A stretch of DNA of 64,000 nt, taken from positions 168,600,929 through 168,664,928 of the forward strand of contig JAYESD010000009.1 of NCBI GenBank assembly GCA_036927565.1. Reading direction: 5' to 3'. The translations under genes and the position numbers were made by a program. Within the stretch, counting starts at the first letter, position 1. Each line of letters begins with the position of its first letter. Source of the stretch: Tuctoria greenei (lineage: Eukaryota; Streptophyta; Magnoliopsida; Poales; Poaceae). This document shows positions 23,961 through 35,202 of this stretch, one piece after another. Under the pieces are notes generated by a model. The model made no database searches and was not told where the DNA came from. It saw only the letters and a list, made by a program, of their open reading frames with translations.

Positions 23961-24489
23961 ATACAACCCTAAAACGATACAACAAAGAAAATTGAAAGAA
24001 CAAGTACCTCTTGTCGCTTGCGTTTGCTGCTGCTGCTACTGCCGCCGCCGACACCTTGCACGGCTGCAGCAAGCTCGAGACCCTCCGCCTTGAAGCGATT
24101 GACTTCGTACTCGTACTCCTCGACGACGTCCTCCGCGTCGTACGCTAGGTCCTTGAGCTCCTTGAGCCGAAGCTTGGTGGATTCCTCGCGGACGTTCCAG
24201 TGCTGCTCCGCGTCGTGCAGCGTCGCGTGGATCCGGCGCATGGTCCTCTTCAGCAGCTGCAGATCCTCCAGGCCCTGGCTCGCGGTCGCCGGCGGCGGAG
24301 GCATCCGCGTCGCTGGAAGCAACGAGGAGAGGCTGTCCACCGCCCATTTCACGGCCATGGATGCAAACAATGCAGCCATATCCTCCGATCTCTTCTTCGC
24401 GGTAGGAAGGAGACGAATGGCCGGGACTTGAAGTACTTCACTCGCTATCCGTAGCACCAAGTCAAGTCAATGGGTAAACAACTTGTATT

Positions 24490-24640
24490 AAAATAAGGGG
24501 ACTGATTAGAATACAATCAAATGTTAATTCTCAATCCTTTGATCTGTATACTACGGTCAGTACATCTATTTATCTAACCCTTTTCACCATTCTTTCATCT
24601 AGTGGAGTAGGTTAAATAAAAACATACAACAATTGTAGCA
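24490..24640. repeat. Direct repeat flanking the retroelement block, left copy
   Basis: Contains GATTAGAAT-NN-AATCAA and AAATAAAAACAT-C-(A)-CAA-TGTAG, and resembles 39700-39900 in the same orientation with moderate divergence. It abuts the point where homology between the NLR-A and NLR-B upstream regions ends (about 24505). Its nature is unknown. Confidence 0.4.
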
Positions 24641-24655
24641 TGTATGTCGATACGC

Positions 24656-25156
24656 TGTGTATCGTATACCCCTTGGGACTATAAAAGACCAAAAAGACTT
24701 CACTTGTCTGAGTTGAAGACCTGCAAAGGCCCCACGTATCATACGGGACCGGATTTGCCTCCCATCTATGGTTAGTCCTGGTGTTGCCACGTGTATACAG
24801 CAACCGGATCTACATCTCACACATGGGATAGGTCCGGACTAAACACTTGTGCGGCACCCTCGGACCTAACCCCCGACAGAGGGAAGCTCCGATATCGACA
24901 TGTGCACAACTGCACCGGACCTATCTGTCCCAGGAAGTAAGCTCCGGAGCTGCCACGTGTAAAGCACTCGGACCTTCAACCTCAACAATTAGACTGGTGG
25001 ACCCCTAGCGTCTCGGACCTTCAAGGAACAATCAAAGACTTCAAGACCCGATTAAGTGTCATTAATATTATATTAATGACACACTATTGAAAGACTCTTA
25101 ATACCAGTAACGACATTGTCAAGGTCCGTTACCACGCTATTAAGGGTAATTAAGCT
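24656..25156 (+). repeat. Truncated Gypsy LTR (left copy)
   Basis: The first about 500 bases (starting TGTGTATCGTATACC) match the LTR that begins at 35751 closely, in the same orientation. They include the GGGACTATAAAA TATA-like segment. Similarity ends abruptly after TAATTAAGCT, where Sirevirus-side sequence begins. I read it as the 5' LTR of the Tat-like element, cut by a deletion. Confidence 0.75.
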
Positions 25157-26561
25157 GGTGAGTGGTGTCCTTCACAAACACGAGCCCGGACACCTTTTCG
25201 ATCATACACATTATGTAAGGGGCATAGCCACAGGCACGGTTGGGTGTGTGTGAGATGTTGTAGATATCATCGAAGATGTAATCCACAAGGTTGAACATCT
25301 CATGTCCATCAATGAGTGCCAACAGGTGCCTGAGGTGACCCTGGATGATCCCTGCATCCCCTTCTTTAGGAGCCACGGTCCTCCTAAGAATCCTGTTAAG
25401 GATGCTGTAGAAAGGAAGGATGTTTCTGGCCAATCCAGCTTCACAGCGGATGTGAGGAGGGTACATATAGCTCATGTCATCCCTGTCCATAGCCTTGAGA
25501 TTGGAGATAATGATCTCATGGTCCAGGTGACTCTCCAGACCAAGAGCCTGAGCAAAGACCTCGAAGGTGGCATAGTACTGCTCACCGTTGGTCATCCAAG
25601 TGATGGCTCGGTCGCCACGAGAGTGGAAGTGAACTGTGGTATAAAACTGTACGATGACCTCTTCATTCCAGTCATACTTGAATCCAATAATGTCCTTGAT
25701 CCCGTGGCGCTCAGCTGCCTCAATCACTGCATCAAACGCCTCGTGTTTCTTCTTAGCCATATAGGTCCAGTCCACCCATTGAGCCTGGATCACTGGCTTC
25801 TTCATTGCCTGGTAGACTGTGCTATAGTAATCGCAATGGAAGTCACACCAGAACCGAGGGTCGGAGGTGGACCTCTCATACCTATAGACATTCTCATCTC
25901 TGAGCCTCCTGGCCTTCTCAGCTCCCTTTCCTTTGAATGTGTTGGCTGAGAGGTTGGGTTGACGGTTTGGGTTGCGTGCTGGACTGTGCATCATGAGAGG
26001 GCCAACGGCCTGGGCCTTCCCTTTTTCACGGATCACTACTTCTTCGGGTGCCTTCTTGGCTGGCACCTTGACAGATGGCTTTTTCTTCTTCGGCTCGACT
26101 GGAGTCGGAGCCTTTCCTTTCTTAGGGTCACGCTCGACCCTAGGCTCATCTTCCCTCTGGGCTTGCTCCTTGCCCTTTGCCTTCTCGCCAACGGTGACGA
26201 GTTTCTTCCTCTTGGAAGCGTTGGCCTCAGCGGCCCTGGAGTTGTGAGCCTCCCTGTCTTGCCACTTCTTCTTCCTTAGCTCATTAAGAGATTCTGCAGT
26301 TGCTCGTGCCATAGCTTCTTCTTCATTGTAAATGGTTGTGGCTACTTTGGAGGCTTCAAGTGCCTTCAACCGCCTTTCTTCCTTTTCCTTCTGCACCTTA
26401 ATGAGGGCAGCCTTCGTCCTTGCCTCGACGATCTGTGCTTTGGTGCGGCCTTCCCGAGGCACTTCAGCACCTCTCTCCTCGGTGCGGCCCCGATAGGTCT
26501 CAACACGTTCTTCCTTGCCCGCGGGGTTGAGACGAGAAGGGGAACGCTCCGAGTTTGACAT
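25140..26561 (-). CDS. Retroelement accessory ORF downstream of Sirevirus pol
   Basis: An open frame of about 470 residues from MSNSERSPSRLNPAG (an upstream in-frame start at 26651 adds 30 residues). The N-terminal half is a highly charged Lys/Glu/Arg-rich coiled-coil-like region. The C-terminal half (FWCDFHCDYYSTVYQ ... DWNEEVIVQFYTTVHFH ... ITWMTNGEQYY ... YPPHIRCEAGL ... NILPFYSILNRILRRT) resembles the uncharacterised plant-retrotransposon proteins that grass annotations often call unclassified retrotransposon or putative plant transposon protein. It lies in the position where Sireviruses carry a third ORF. Its last residues read into the truncated Gypsy LTR, so its true C-terminus is lost. 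The function is unknown. Confidence 0.6.
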   Translation of the reverse strand: MSNSERSPSRLNPAGKEERVETYRGRTEERGAEVPREGRTKAQIVEARTKAALIKVQKEKEERRLKALEASKVATTIYNEEEAMARATAESLNELRKKKWQDREAHNSRAAEANASKRKKLVTVGEKAKGKEQAQREDEPRVERDPKKGKAPTPVEPKKKKPSVKVPAKKAPEEVVIREKGKAQAVGPLMMHSPARNPNRQPNLSANTFKGKGAEKARRLRDENVYRYERSTSDPRFWCDFHCDYYSTVYQAMKKPVIQAQWVDWTYMAKKKHEAFDAVIEAAERHGIKDIIGFKYDWNEEVIVQFYTTVHFHSRGDRAITWMTNGEQYYATFEVFAQALGLESHLDHEIIISNLKAMDRDDMSYMYPPHIRCEAGLARNILPFYSILNRILRRTVAPKEGDAGIIQGHLRHLLALIDGHEMFNLVDYIFDDIYNISHTPNRACGYAPYIMCMIEKVSGLVFVKDTTHQLNYP

Positions 26562-26779
26562 GCTTCTCAAATCCGCGAGAATCGACGAAATCGAAGATGG
26601 ATCGCGAAGGTGGAGCGTGGGGAAACGATCCCTCACTCCCAAATACTCCAATGCATGGATTGGAATCGAGATTCGGTGGTTGGAGCGAAAAATCGCCGAA
26701 GGAGCCGGTTTCTAGCGCGCGGGAGAGTGAGAAGCGGGAGTGAGAGGAGAGAGGAGGGGTCTGGGCCGCCCCTGGGGTT

Positions 26780-26910
26780 TAAGTCCCCAAGGGCCGGACT
26801 AGTCCGGTGTCAGGGCGGACTATTCCGGTGTGCGGACCAGCCGCAGACTAGTCTGGACCCGGACTTGTCCGTCCACAGGGGCGGACTAGTCCGGTCCGAC
26901 TGGGCTGAAA
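26780..26910. repeat. GGACTAGTCC palindrome cluster in the Sirevirus spacer
   Basis: Several exact or one-base-off copies of CGGACTAGTCCG lie between pol and the accessory ORF, near 26793-26904. They are of the same kind as those in the element's LTR. Confidence 0.75.
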
Positions 26911-27105
26911 AACAATATTTTTGAGTTTTGCCCACAAACTATCGATCCTTTTGGACAACTAGCAATACAAACATGATTAATGAAGAAAATATGATAAATA
27001 CATGATCAATTTTCAAGAAAAAGTTTTCTCAAACAGTTTTTGAAGAGAAATCAAGATAGAGAAGGGTTTTTCGAAATATAGCTCAAAAAATATGAGGAAT
27101 GTGGT

Positions 27106-30100
27106 TTAAGCCACATTCCTAGAATCCAAAATGTTGAGCTCACTTCTTAGCTCACAGAAACGCTTCTCATCAAGAGGCCTGGTGAAGATATCCGCTAGTT
27201 GATGTTCCGTCCTCACATGAGAAATCACAATATCTCCCTTCATTGAGTGGTCTCTCAAGAAGTGATGTCGTATGTCTATGTGCTTGGTCCTAGAGTGCTC
27301 CACCGGATTATGGGCTATCTTTATGGCACTCTCGTTGTCACACAAGAGTGGAATGTTGCGCAAGTTAATCCCATAATCCCTAAGGGTTTGTCGCATCCAA
27401 AGAAGTTGTGCACAACAACTTCCGGCTGCAACATATTCCGCTTCGGCGGTGGAGAGAGCAATAGAGTTTTGCTTCTTGGAGGACCAAGACACTAGAGATC
27501 GACCCAAGAATTGGCACGTACCCGATGTGCTCTTCCTATCAACTTTGCACCCCGCATAGTCCGCATCGGAATATCCAATGAGGTTAAACTTAGATCCTTT
27601 GGGGTACCAAAGTCCTAGGGAAGGTGTGTGTACTAGATATCTCAAGATCCTTTTAACGGCGGTCAAATGACAAGCCTTAGGTGCCGCTTGAAAGCGTGCA
27701 CGCATACACACACTTAGCATGATATCGGGCCTAGATGCACAAAGATAGAGAAGTGAACCAATCATAGACCTATATAACTTTTGATCCACACTTGGACCGT
27801 CCTCATTTAGGTCTAGGTGTCCATTTGTCCCCATAGGGGTTTTGATGGGTTTTGCCTTATCCATGTCAAACTTCCTTAGAATATCTTGTGTATACTTAGT
27901 TTGACTTATGAACGTCCCTTTTTTGAGTTGTTTTACTTGAAATCCTAGAAAGAACTTCAACTCACCCATCATGGACATTTCAAACCTCTCCGTCATTATC
28001 TTGGAGAACTCATCACAAAACACCTTATTTGTGGAACCAAATATGATGTCATCCACATATATTTGGCACACAAAAAGATCCTCGTTGAAGTTCTTTGTGA
28101 AGAGGGTATAATCCGCTTTGCCTATCCTAAAACCATTTTCAACTAGAAAGTCTCTTAGGCACTCATACCAAGCTCTAGGAGCTTGCTTGAGGCCATAAAG
28201 AGCCTTTCGCAATTTGTAAACATGGTTAGGATAGTCTTGGTCTTCAAACCCTGGAGGTTGCTCTACATAAACTTCTTCCTTGATTGGGCCATTAAGGAAT
28301 ACACTCTTAACATCCATCTGGTAGAGTTTGAAGTCATGATGAGTAGCAAAGGCTAGTAATATCCGAATTGACTCAAGCCTAGCTACGGGGGCAAATGTCT
28401 CATCAAAATCCAATCCTTCAACTTGTGAGTACCCTTTTGCCACAAGTCGTGCATTGTTCCTAGTTACCACGCCATGCTCATCTTGTTTGTTGCGGAACAC
28501 CCACTTGGTTCCAACAACATTAGCTTGTGGGCGCTTGACAAGCTCCCAAACCTTGTTCCTTTCAAAGTTATTGAGCTCCTCTTGCATGGCAACTACCCAA
28601 TCCGGATCTCTTAAGGCATCTTCAACCTTATGAGGTTCCAAGGATGAGACAAAGGAGAAATGCTCACAAAAGTTTGCAACACGTGAACGTGTTGTTACTC
28701 CTTTTGTGATATCTCCTAGAATGTTGTCAACGGGATGATCCCGTTGAACACTTTGATGAACACGAGGATGCGGAGGTTGAGCTCTTGAACCACTTGCTTC
28801 ATCTTCTTCACTTTGGTCTCCCCCTTGATCCATGCCTCCCCCTTGATCTTCATTCCCATTATCACTTTGGGAAGCATCTAGTGGATCTCCAACTTGTCCA
28901 ATGGGTGTTTGACCTACTTCATAGTGAGGATGGTCACTTGGGCTTTGAGGTGGTTCTTGTGGGCGAACATCTCCAAGTGCCATTCTCCTTAGAGCTTCTA
29001 GTGGAGGTTCCTCTTTATCAATGGCATGTTGATCAACTTGCTCCACTTGAGAGCCATTGGTTTCATCAAACACCACGTCACGTGCTATTTCAACAATTCC
29101 GGAGGATTTGTTGAACACACGGTACGCATGAGTGTTTGAGTCATATCCAAGCAAGAAACCCTCATCGGACTTTGAAGCAAACTTCGAAGTCCTAGGCTTC
29201 TTGTTGAGGATATAACACTTACTACCAATGACACGAAAGTAAGAAACATTAGGTTTCTTACCAACGAGAAGCTCATAGGGAGTATTCTTGAGGAGGCGAT
29301 GACGGTACAATCGGTTTACGGCATGGCAAGCGGTGTTAACCGCTTGCGTCCAAAACTGGTCCGATGTTTTGTACTCATCTAGCATCGTCCTTGACATCTC
29401 AATAAGCGTCCTATTCTTTCTTTCGGCAATTCCATTTTGTTGAGGAGAATAGGGAGCGGAAAACTCATGCTTGATGCCCTCCTCATCTAGGAACTCTTCT
29501 ACTTGCATGTTCTTGAATTCGGTGCCATTGTCACTCCTTATAGCCTTTATCCTTAAGGTGAACTCATTTTGAGCTCTCCTTAGGAATTTCTTGAGGACAC
29601 CGGGGGTTTCACTCTTATCATGCAAGAAGAACACCCAAGTATATCTACAGAAGTCATCAACGATGACTAGACCATACTTGTTGCCACCAATGCTAATATA
29701 AGCAATGGGGCCAAAAAGATCCATATGGAGTAACTCCAAAGGTCTAGTTGTCGCCATGACATTCTTAGAGGGGTGTTGAGCTCCTACTTGCTTTCCAGCT
29801 TGGCATGCACTACATGGACTATCCTTTCCAAATAACACATCCTTTAGGCCACGAACATGCTCTCCCTTAAGGAGCTTTTGAAGGTTCCTCATTCCAACAT
29901 GGGCTAGCCTTCTATGCCAAAGCCATACCATGTTGGCTTTCGCCATTAAGCATGTGTCAAGTTGAGCCTTATCCGTGGTAAAGTCCACAAGATAGAGCTT
30001 TCACTTGAGCACTCCCTTAAAGGCTATCGAGTCATTACCCTCTCTAAGAACGTTCACACCCTCACTAGTAAATACACACTTATATCCTTTATCACACAGT

Positions 30101-30315
30101 TGTGATATGGATAGGAGATTATAGTCTAGGGAATCAACATGCAAAACATTAGATAGAGTATGTGAAGAGGAGATAGCAATTTTACCGGAGCCAAGGATTT
30201 TCCCTTGGCTATTATCCCCAAAGAAGATTCCCTCACTTGGGTCCTCATTCTCCTCATACTCTATGAACATGCTCCTCTCTCCGGTCATGTGGTTGGTACA
30301 TCCACTATCCAACAC
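27106..30315 (-). pseudogene. pol: Sirevirus pol (protease, integrase, RT, RNase H) with a stop
   Basis: The protease core LDSGCTNHMTG begins near 30315. An in-frame TGA at 30003-30001 separates it from 960 open residues. Those contain the integrase HHCC region (HRRLAHVGMRN...CSACQAGK), catalytic segments (HMDLFGP, RSDNGTEFKN, SPQQNGIAERKNR), reverse transcriptase (QMDVKSVFLNG, YVDDIIFGS) and RNase H (GYSDADYAGC, STAEAEYVAA), and end ...LADIFTRPLDEKRF. Gag and Pol are in different frames with a stop between them, as is common in this group. Confidence 0.92.
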
Positions 30316-30355
30316 CCATTTCGATCCGCCGGAGGAGTAAGCCTACAAAACAAAT

Positions 30356-32642
30356 TTATGCCTTCCTTTTAGGTACCCAAGCGGAGTTGGGTCCTTTCAC
30401 GTTAGTGCTTAGGCATTTGGGCACCCACACGCAAGGCTTGGGGCTCTTGCGGAGTGGCCCAACATATCTAGCAAACACTTTGTCATATTTGTTCCTCATA
30501 AGCACATAAGATGCATCAAAATCATGGAATAGAGGATGCGGTTCAGATTTATGCATTTTGTTGCTAGAGGGTGAGTTCTTTTCAATTTTAGTTGTGGATG
30601 AACTCCCCTTAACAAAGACAATCATGTATTTGCTATACTTGGAGGTTTTGGCATTATGCCTTCCACCTCTAGTATAGCCAAGACCATCCTTGACATGGGG
30701 AGGTCTTGTGTTGGTGTATGCACTTCGTGCATACGCCACCTTCTCCTTGTCAAAGATGGCACCCTTAGGTGCTTGCTTGCCCTGCACTAAGTTGAGTTCA
30801 TCCTTAAGCTTAAGGATTAAGTTAGAGCACTTGCAAGGCGGAGTTGCATTGGATGAGGCTTTTGAGGAGGTTGAGCTCTTGGAGGAAGAGGCTACATTGT
30901 TCTTGAGAGACTCAACTTGAGTCTCAAGGATCTTGTTAACTTTTGACAAGTTCCCAAGTTCATTCTTGAGTTCAATTGATTTCTCCTCAAGACTTGAACA
31001 CGTTTTCTTACTTAAAGCAAGTTCATGTTCCAATGCCTTGCTCTTCTCTCTTTCAAGCTCAAGGAGCTCATTAAGCTCTTGACATCTCTCCTTTTCAAGG
31101 ATGAGCATGTCCTCTTGTCTGTTGATGAGATCCTCCTTCTCAAAGATCTCATCCATAAGCAACTTCATCCTACGCAGGGTGCTTTTGCTTATGTCCTTAA
31201 ACATGTGCTCATTTTCACTAGCGCTATCAAATTCATCATGAGAGGAAATGGAGGAGGGGGAGTGAGATGTTACCTTTCTCCTTCCCTCCTTTGCCATGAG
31301 GCAAGTTGGTTTGTAGTCGTTGTTGAGGTTGGGGAAGAGCTTGCTTCCCTTGGAGCTCCTCCCGATGGCTATGGTAGCCATCTTCTCCTCTTCTTCTTCG
31401 GAGGAGGACTCATCGTTAGAGTCACACTCCTTGCCCAAGTGTGCTTGTCCGGAGGGCCTCTTCTTCCTAAAGAATTTCTTCTCTTGAGGCTTGCCCTCCT
31501 TCTTCTTCTTCACTTCTTCATGAGGGCAATCAGCGATGAAGTGGTCGTACTCGCCACAATTGTAGCAAGCCTTTTTCTGATTTGGGCCTTGCTCTTTCCT
31601 TCCCCTTGCCTTCATGGTTGTATCCGCCTTTCTTCCTCCTCATCATCCTCTTGAATTTGTTGATGAAGAAGGCCTCTTCCTCATCGGTGTCGAGGCTCTC
31701 CTCATCGCTTTCCTCTTGCTCCTTTGGAGAGGGTGTTGCCTTGAGTGCAACATTCTTCATCTTGGAGGCGGTGAACTTTTGAAGGTTATTGTAGAAGAGC
31801 GCCTCCTTCTCCATGATCTCGTGGTTGATGATCCTACCAAGGACCTCCTCCGGGGTCATTTGAGTGAACCCCGGGCTTTCTCGAATCATGGAGCAAAGAG
31901 CGACGTTCCTAGGCATGAATGCCCGGATCATCCTCTTCACCACCTCGTGGTCGGTCCACTTGGTGCAGCCATATGATCGGCTCTTGTTGATGAGTATCTT
32001 CAACCGGTTGTACATGTCTTGAGGAGATTCACCATCCATGATGGCGAACCTCCCAAGATCTCCTTCGATGAGCTCGATCTTGGCCTCCTTGACCACACGA
32101 TTTCCCTCATGCGCCGTCTTGAGGGTGTCCCATATATCTTTGGCCACCTCAAGACCATCGACGCGGTTGAACTCATCTCTTGAGAGGGATGAGATGATCA
32201 CACCCACAGCTTGAGCGTTGCGGTGGATGAGGATGGCTTGTTCTTGCGTGATGTTGTCCTCATCCTTCGGGATCTCCACCCCGGTCATGACAATTTGCCA
32301 CAATGCCGGATTGAGTGACACGAGGTGGATCTTCATGTTGTGTTTCCACATCCCGTAGTCGGTTCCATCGAATTGAGGAGGTTTCCCCAATGGGATGGAG
32401 AGGTAGTGGTTGTTGGCGGCAAGGCGTTCATAGTTGAACCCTTGTCGGTTGTAGTTGACCCCGCCGCCACCGCTTGATGAGCTTGATGGCTCAACCACAA
32501 CAATCTTCAGCTTCTCCCGGAGCTTCGCCTTGAGCTGGCGAGTCTCCTCATCATCCGTTGGCTTGTCTTGATAAGCCATTGTCTCCTCATGTGTCGGTTG
32601 AGAATCATTGGTCAACACCTCTTCAAACACCACTCCGGCCAT
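30356..32642 (-). pseudogene. gag: Sirevirus gag with one frameshift
   Basis: Starts MAGVVFEEVLTNDSQ. It contains the Copia gag core (PPQFDGTDYGMWKHNMKIH, IWDTLKTAHEG), then a frame change near 31600 just before the CCHC zinc knuckle CYNCGEYDHFIADC. The long C-terminal extension is coiled-coil-like (repeated Glu/Leu/Lys heptads around 31000-31150) and ends KPCVWVPKCLS...WVPKRKA. Extended coiled-coil Gag is typical of Sireviruses. The frameshift makes this copy defective. Confidence 0.88.
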
Positions 32643-32677
32643 CTCTCCGAGTTGTTAGACTCTTTGTGGAGAGTCCT

Positions 32678-32689
32678 GCTCTGATACCA
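32678..32689 (-). other. Primer-binding site of the Sirevirus
   Basis: TGGTATCAGAGC on the minus strand, two bases from the LTR end. It matches the initiator methionine tRNA primer site used by plant Copia elements. Confidence 0.9.
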
Positions 32690-32691
32690 AT

Positions 32692-34338
32692 TGAAAGTTG
32701 CCTAGAGGGGGGGTGAATAGGCTAATCGACGTGCAAATGACTCAATAAAACAAGATTAAATCACAGGGGGCGGACTAGTCCGGTCTGGGGGCGGACTAGT
32801 CCGGTCAGCCTGCGTGAAGAACCCTAAAAGGTGTTTCTAGCATGTTTTAAGGGAATTTTCTCGAGACTACAGGTGAGGATATGTTTATGTCAAGTTTAGC
32901 AACTACCAACACAAGAGTGAGTCAAGTTTCAACAAGATTATGGCAATGTGAAACACGAGACAAAACTAGCAACCCTAGAACGAAATATTCGTTGAACAAA
33001 ATGCGAAGAACACGGAGACACAAGGATTTTGTCCCGAGGTTCGATTCCACACAAGAATCTACGTCCCCGTTGAGGATTCCACAAAGGTCCGGGTTCAACA
33101 ACCCTTCCCTCACCAAGTTTACCGCACGGGCCTAACTTGGTTCTCCACTATCTCAAAGAGTGAATACAAGATTCATTGGGGCTTCTCACAATCTGAGGCT
33201 CCCACACCACAAAGATGATTAACACAACGAAACACACTCAACACACAGGTCACAACGACTCAATGAGTGCAAGAGATCAAATCGGGAGCACAAGCGCGAT
33301 GTTCTTCCTCTTCTCCACCTCACTAAACCCTAATCCACTCAAGAATTAGTTTTAGAGGGAAAGTAGGCAAGAAAGAGGCTTAAGAGTGCTCCAAGTTGGC
33401 TGTGGCGGCGCTAGGGTTCGAGAGAGTTTGAAATGAGGCCGAGGGTCCCCTTTTTATAGGGGTCCTGAGCCCAAACTGCTGACCTCAGCAAAAGGGCGGA
33501 CTAGTCCGGCCTCAGGCCCGGACTAGTCCGGCCTAGGGGACCACTGACCCCTCTGACAACTGTCGCACTGCGCGGCAATCGTCACGCTACCCGCCAAACT
33601 TCAAATTCAAACGGTAACTTTAACAACGGACTAGTCCGACCCTCACCGGACTAGTCCGATCTCACACAGAACCTTTTGTTCCGTGTGAGAACGGACTAGT
33701 CTGGAGACCACGGACTAGTCCGGCCCCAAGGGAGGACTAGTACGGCCTTCCCAGACTTAGTCGCAAAACCTCTCTGCACTCGGCAACACGGACTAGTCCG
33801 GCCCACGGACGGACTAGTCTGATCTCACACAGAACCTTTTGGTCCGCCCCAAAACGGACAAGTCCGCTCTCTAGGACTTAGTCCCGAAACTCCACCCTAA
33901 GGGGTACCCCGGACTAGTCCGGCCCACTACGGACTAGTCCGAAGTCACACAGGACCTTCTGGTCCGTGTGAAAATGGACTCGTCTGGCCAGGAGCGGACT
34001 AGTCCGGCCCTAAGGCGGACTAGTCCGGCCACTCCTGCCAGACTACTCTAACTCCAACTTTAAATAGGGATTATACCTCAACCACCACTCTTGAGCTCCT
34101 ACTTTGATCTCTTTGCACTTTACGCACACACCCTCCTATTTCTACGGCTAGTCTAACTCAACACGCTAGAAACCCTAGTTTCTACGCTTCGAGTCGACTC
34201 TGTTTCCTTCCTTTTCCTTTTTGAGGGTTTGCATCTCCGATCGAGTCCACACCTGTGCTAAGATCACATGAGCTCATTAGTGACTTAATTGTCGTCATCA
34301 ATCATCCAAAACCCACGGGGAACCTAGATGCACTTTCA
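32692..34338 (-). repeat. 5' LTR of the Sirevirus (1,647 bp)
   Basis: The ends are TGAAAGTGCATCTAGG and its inverted partner CTAGGCAACTTTCA. More than a dozen GGACTAGTCC palindromes, some with one-base changes, are spread through it (e.g. 32768, 32790, 33498, 33520, 33628, 33648, 33790, 33911, 33931, 33996, 34016). They are often spaced about 20 bases apart in pairs. Such palindromes in LTRs are a known Sirevirus feature. Confidence 0.9.
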
Positions 34339-35202
34339 CTCCACCTCCATGTTCAGAGGGAGAAAAGCCGCCGGCGGAGTTAAGTCGTCACCCTCGACGT
34401 CGATGTCGTGCTGAAATTTCTTGAGGTGAAACTCCAAAGTTGCGCCCTCCATGTTGGACTTCAAACCGATTTCAATCTGGTCGTCGTCCATCACACTGTT
34501 GAGGGCCCAGGCAAGCTTCTCCCTCTTCTTTAGCGGAGCCCACCTGTTGACCAGGAAGTTGCAGAATACTGCCCGAGGAGTCACCCCTCCTTCCACGCAT
34601 TAGCGGATCCTGGTCAGAGCAGGGTTGAAGTCGTCCAATAACACCGAAACTTCGCTCCAAGCTTCAGTGTCGACTTTGGGGAGGCCTTCGGGCAGCTCCA
34701 GCTTCTCATGCTCCTCCACACTGATGACGATCCAATCCTTCTTCCAATCGTCCCACTTCCCAGAAGGGAACGACCACAAGTACTTGTACGGGCACTTCTT
34801 GTGCTTTACAAAATAATAGAAGCCAAGGTACTCGTCACTCTTGCCGGTGGTGTGGATGGTGAAGAAGGTGCGGAAGAGCTCAACGTAGGGGGGAATGCTC
34901 ACCCACATCTCGCAGAAGTGGACAAAGATCGACACCAGAAGAATGGAGTGGGGGCCAAGGTGGTACAACTGCAGACCATATAAGTCTAGCAGCATCAAGA
35001 AAAAAGTGGAGAAGGGTGGGATCAGTCTCATCATGGCGTACGCGGAGAAGTACACCATGTCGCCGACGTGTTCCTTCCCGAACGGAAGCTTGCCGGCACG
35101 GACCTAGTGGTTGAAGAAGTCACTAGACCACCCTATGAGGGCCCGGACCTTCTTCAAATCACTGTCGGTCTTCAGTTGGCTCTTGCGGAGACCAAACTCC
35201 AT
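34339..35202 (-). pseudogene. Antisense ORF of a Tat-like Gypsy element, broken
   Basis: A continuous minus-strand frame starts MEFGLRKSQLKTDSDLKKVR. It has two in-frame stops (near 35106 and 34597) and contains MRLIPPFSTFFLMLLDLYGLQLYHLGPHS and FVHFCEMWVSIPPYVELF. That matches the putative gypsy-type transposon domain (Pfam PF04195 family, from memory). Such extra ORFs are known between pol and the 3' LTR of Tat-lineage Gypsy elements, in antisense orientation, which fits the plus-strand LTR at 35751. The Sirevirus LTR cuts the frame at 34339. Function unknown. Confidence 0.7.

Larger units (their letters stand above)
20106..24379 (-). pseudogene. NLR-A: CC-NB-LRR resistance gene with a frameshift in kinase-2
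   Basis: Exon 1 (24379-24008) encodes the coiled-coil domain (MAALFASMAVKWAVDSL, EDVVEEYEYEV). After a 1.08-kb intron, exon 2 (22926-20106) encodes the NB-ARC and LRRs. P-loop GMGGLGKTT, GLPLAIKALG and MHDLVHDL are all readable. Compared with NLR-B, two bases are missing near 22372 inside LVLDDVW, so the frame ends at LDDME and the rest is read in another frame. Without the shift the protein would be about 1,060 residues and would keep the full C-terminal LRR end (...SLRGQLEKLETTEP). Copies of this family act as intracellular immune receptors. Two small in-frame duplications are unique to A: 24 bases before MHD and 60 bases in the LRR. The large intron contains inserted repeats. Confidence 0.9.
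25157..34338 (-). mobile_element. Sirevirus-type Copia retrotransposon, 3' end deleted
   Basis: Read on the minus strand the order is 5' LTR (34338-32692), primer-binding site (32689-32678), gag (32642-30356), pol (30315-27106), a palindrome-bearing spacer and an accessory ORF. No 3' LTR follows; the element stops at a truncated Gypsy LTR. GGACTAGTCC palindromes clustered in the LTR and the coiled-coil-rich gag are Sirevirus hallmarks. The right boundary interrupts the antisense ORF of a Gypsy element, so the Sirevirus inserted there. Confidence 0.85.

Noticed and set aside
25302..26279. Plus-strand open frames (up to 215 codons)
   Set aside because: They are the complement of the retroelement accessory ORF and have no recognisable protein features.
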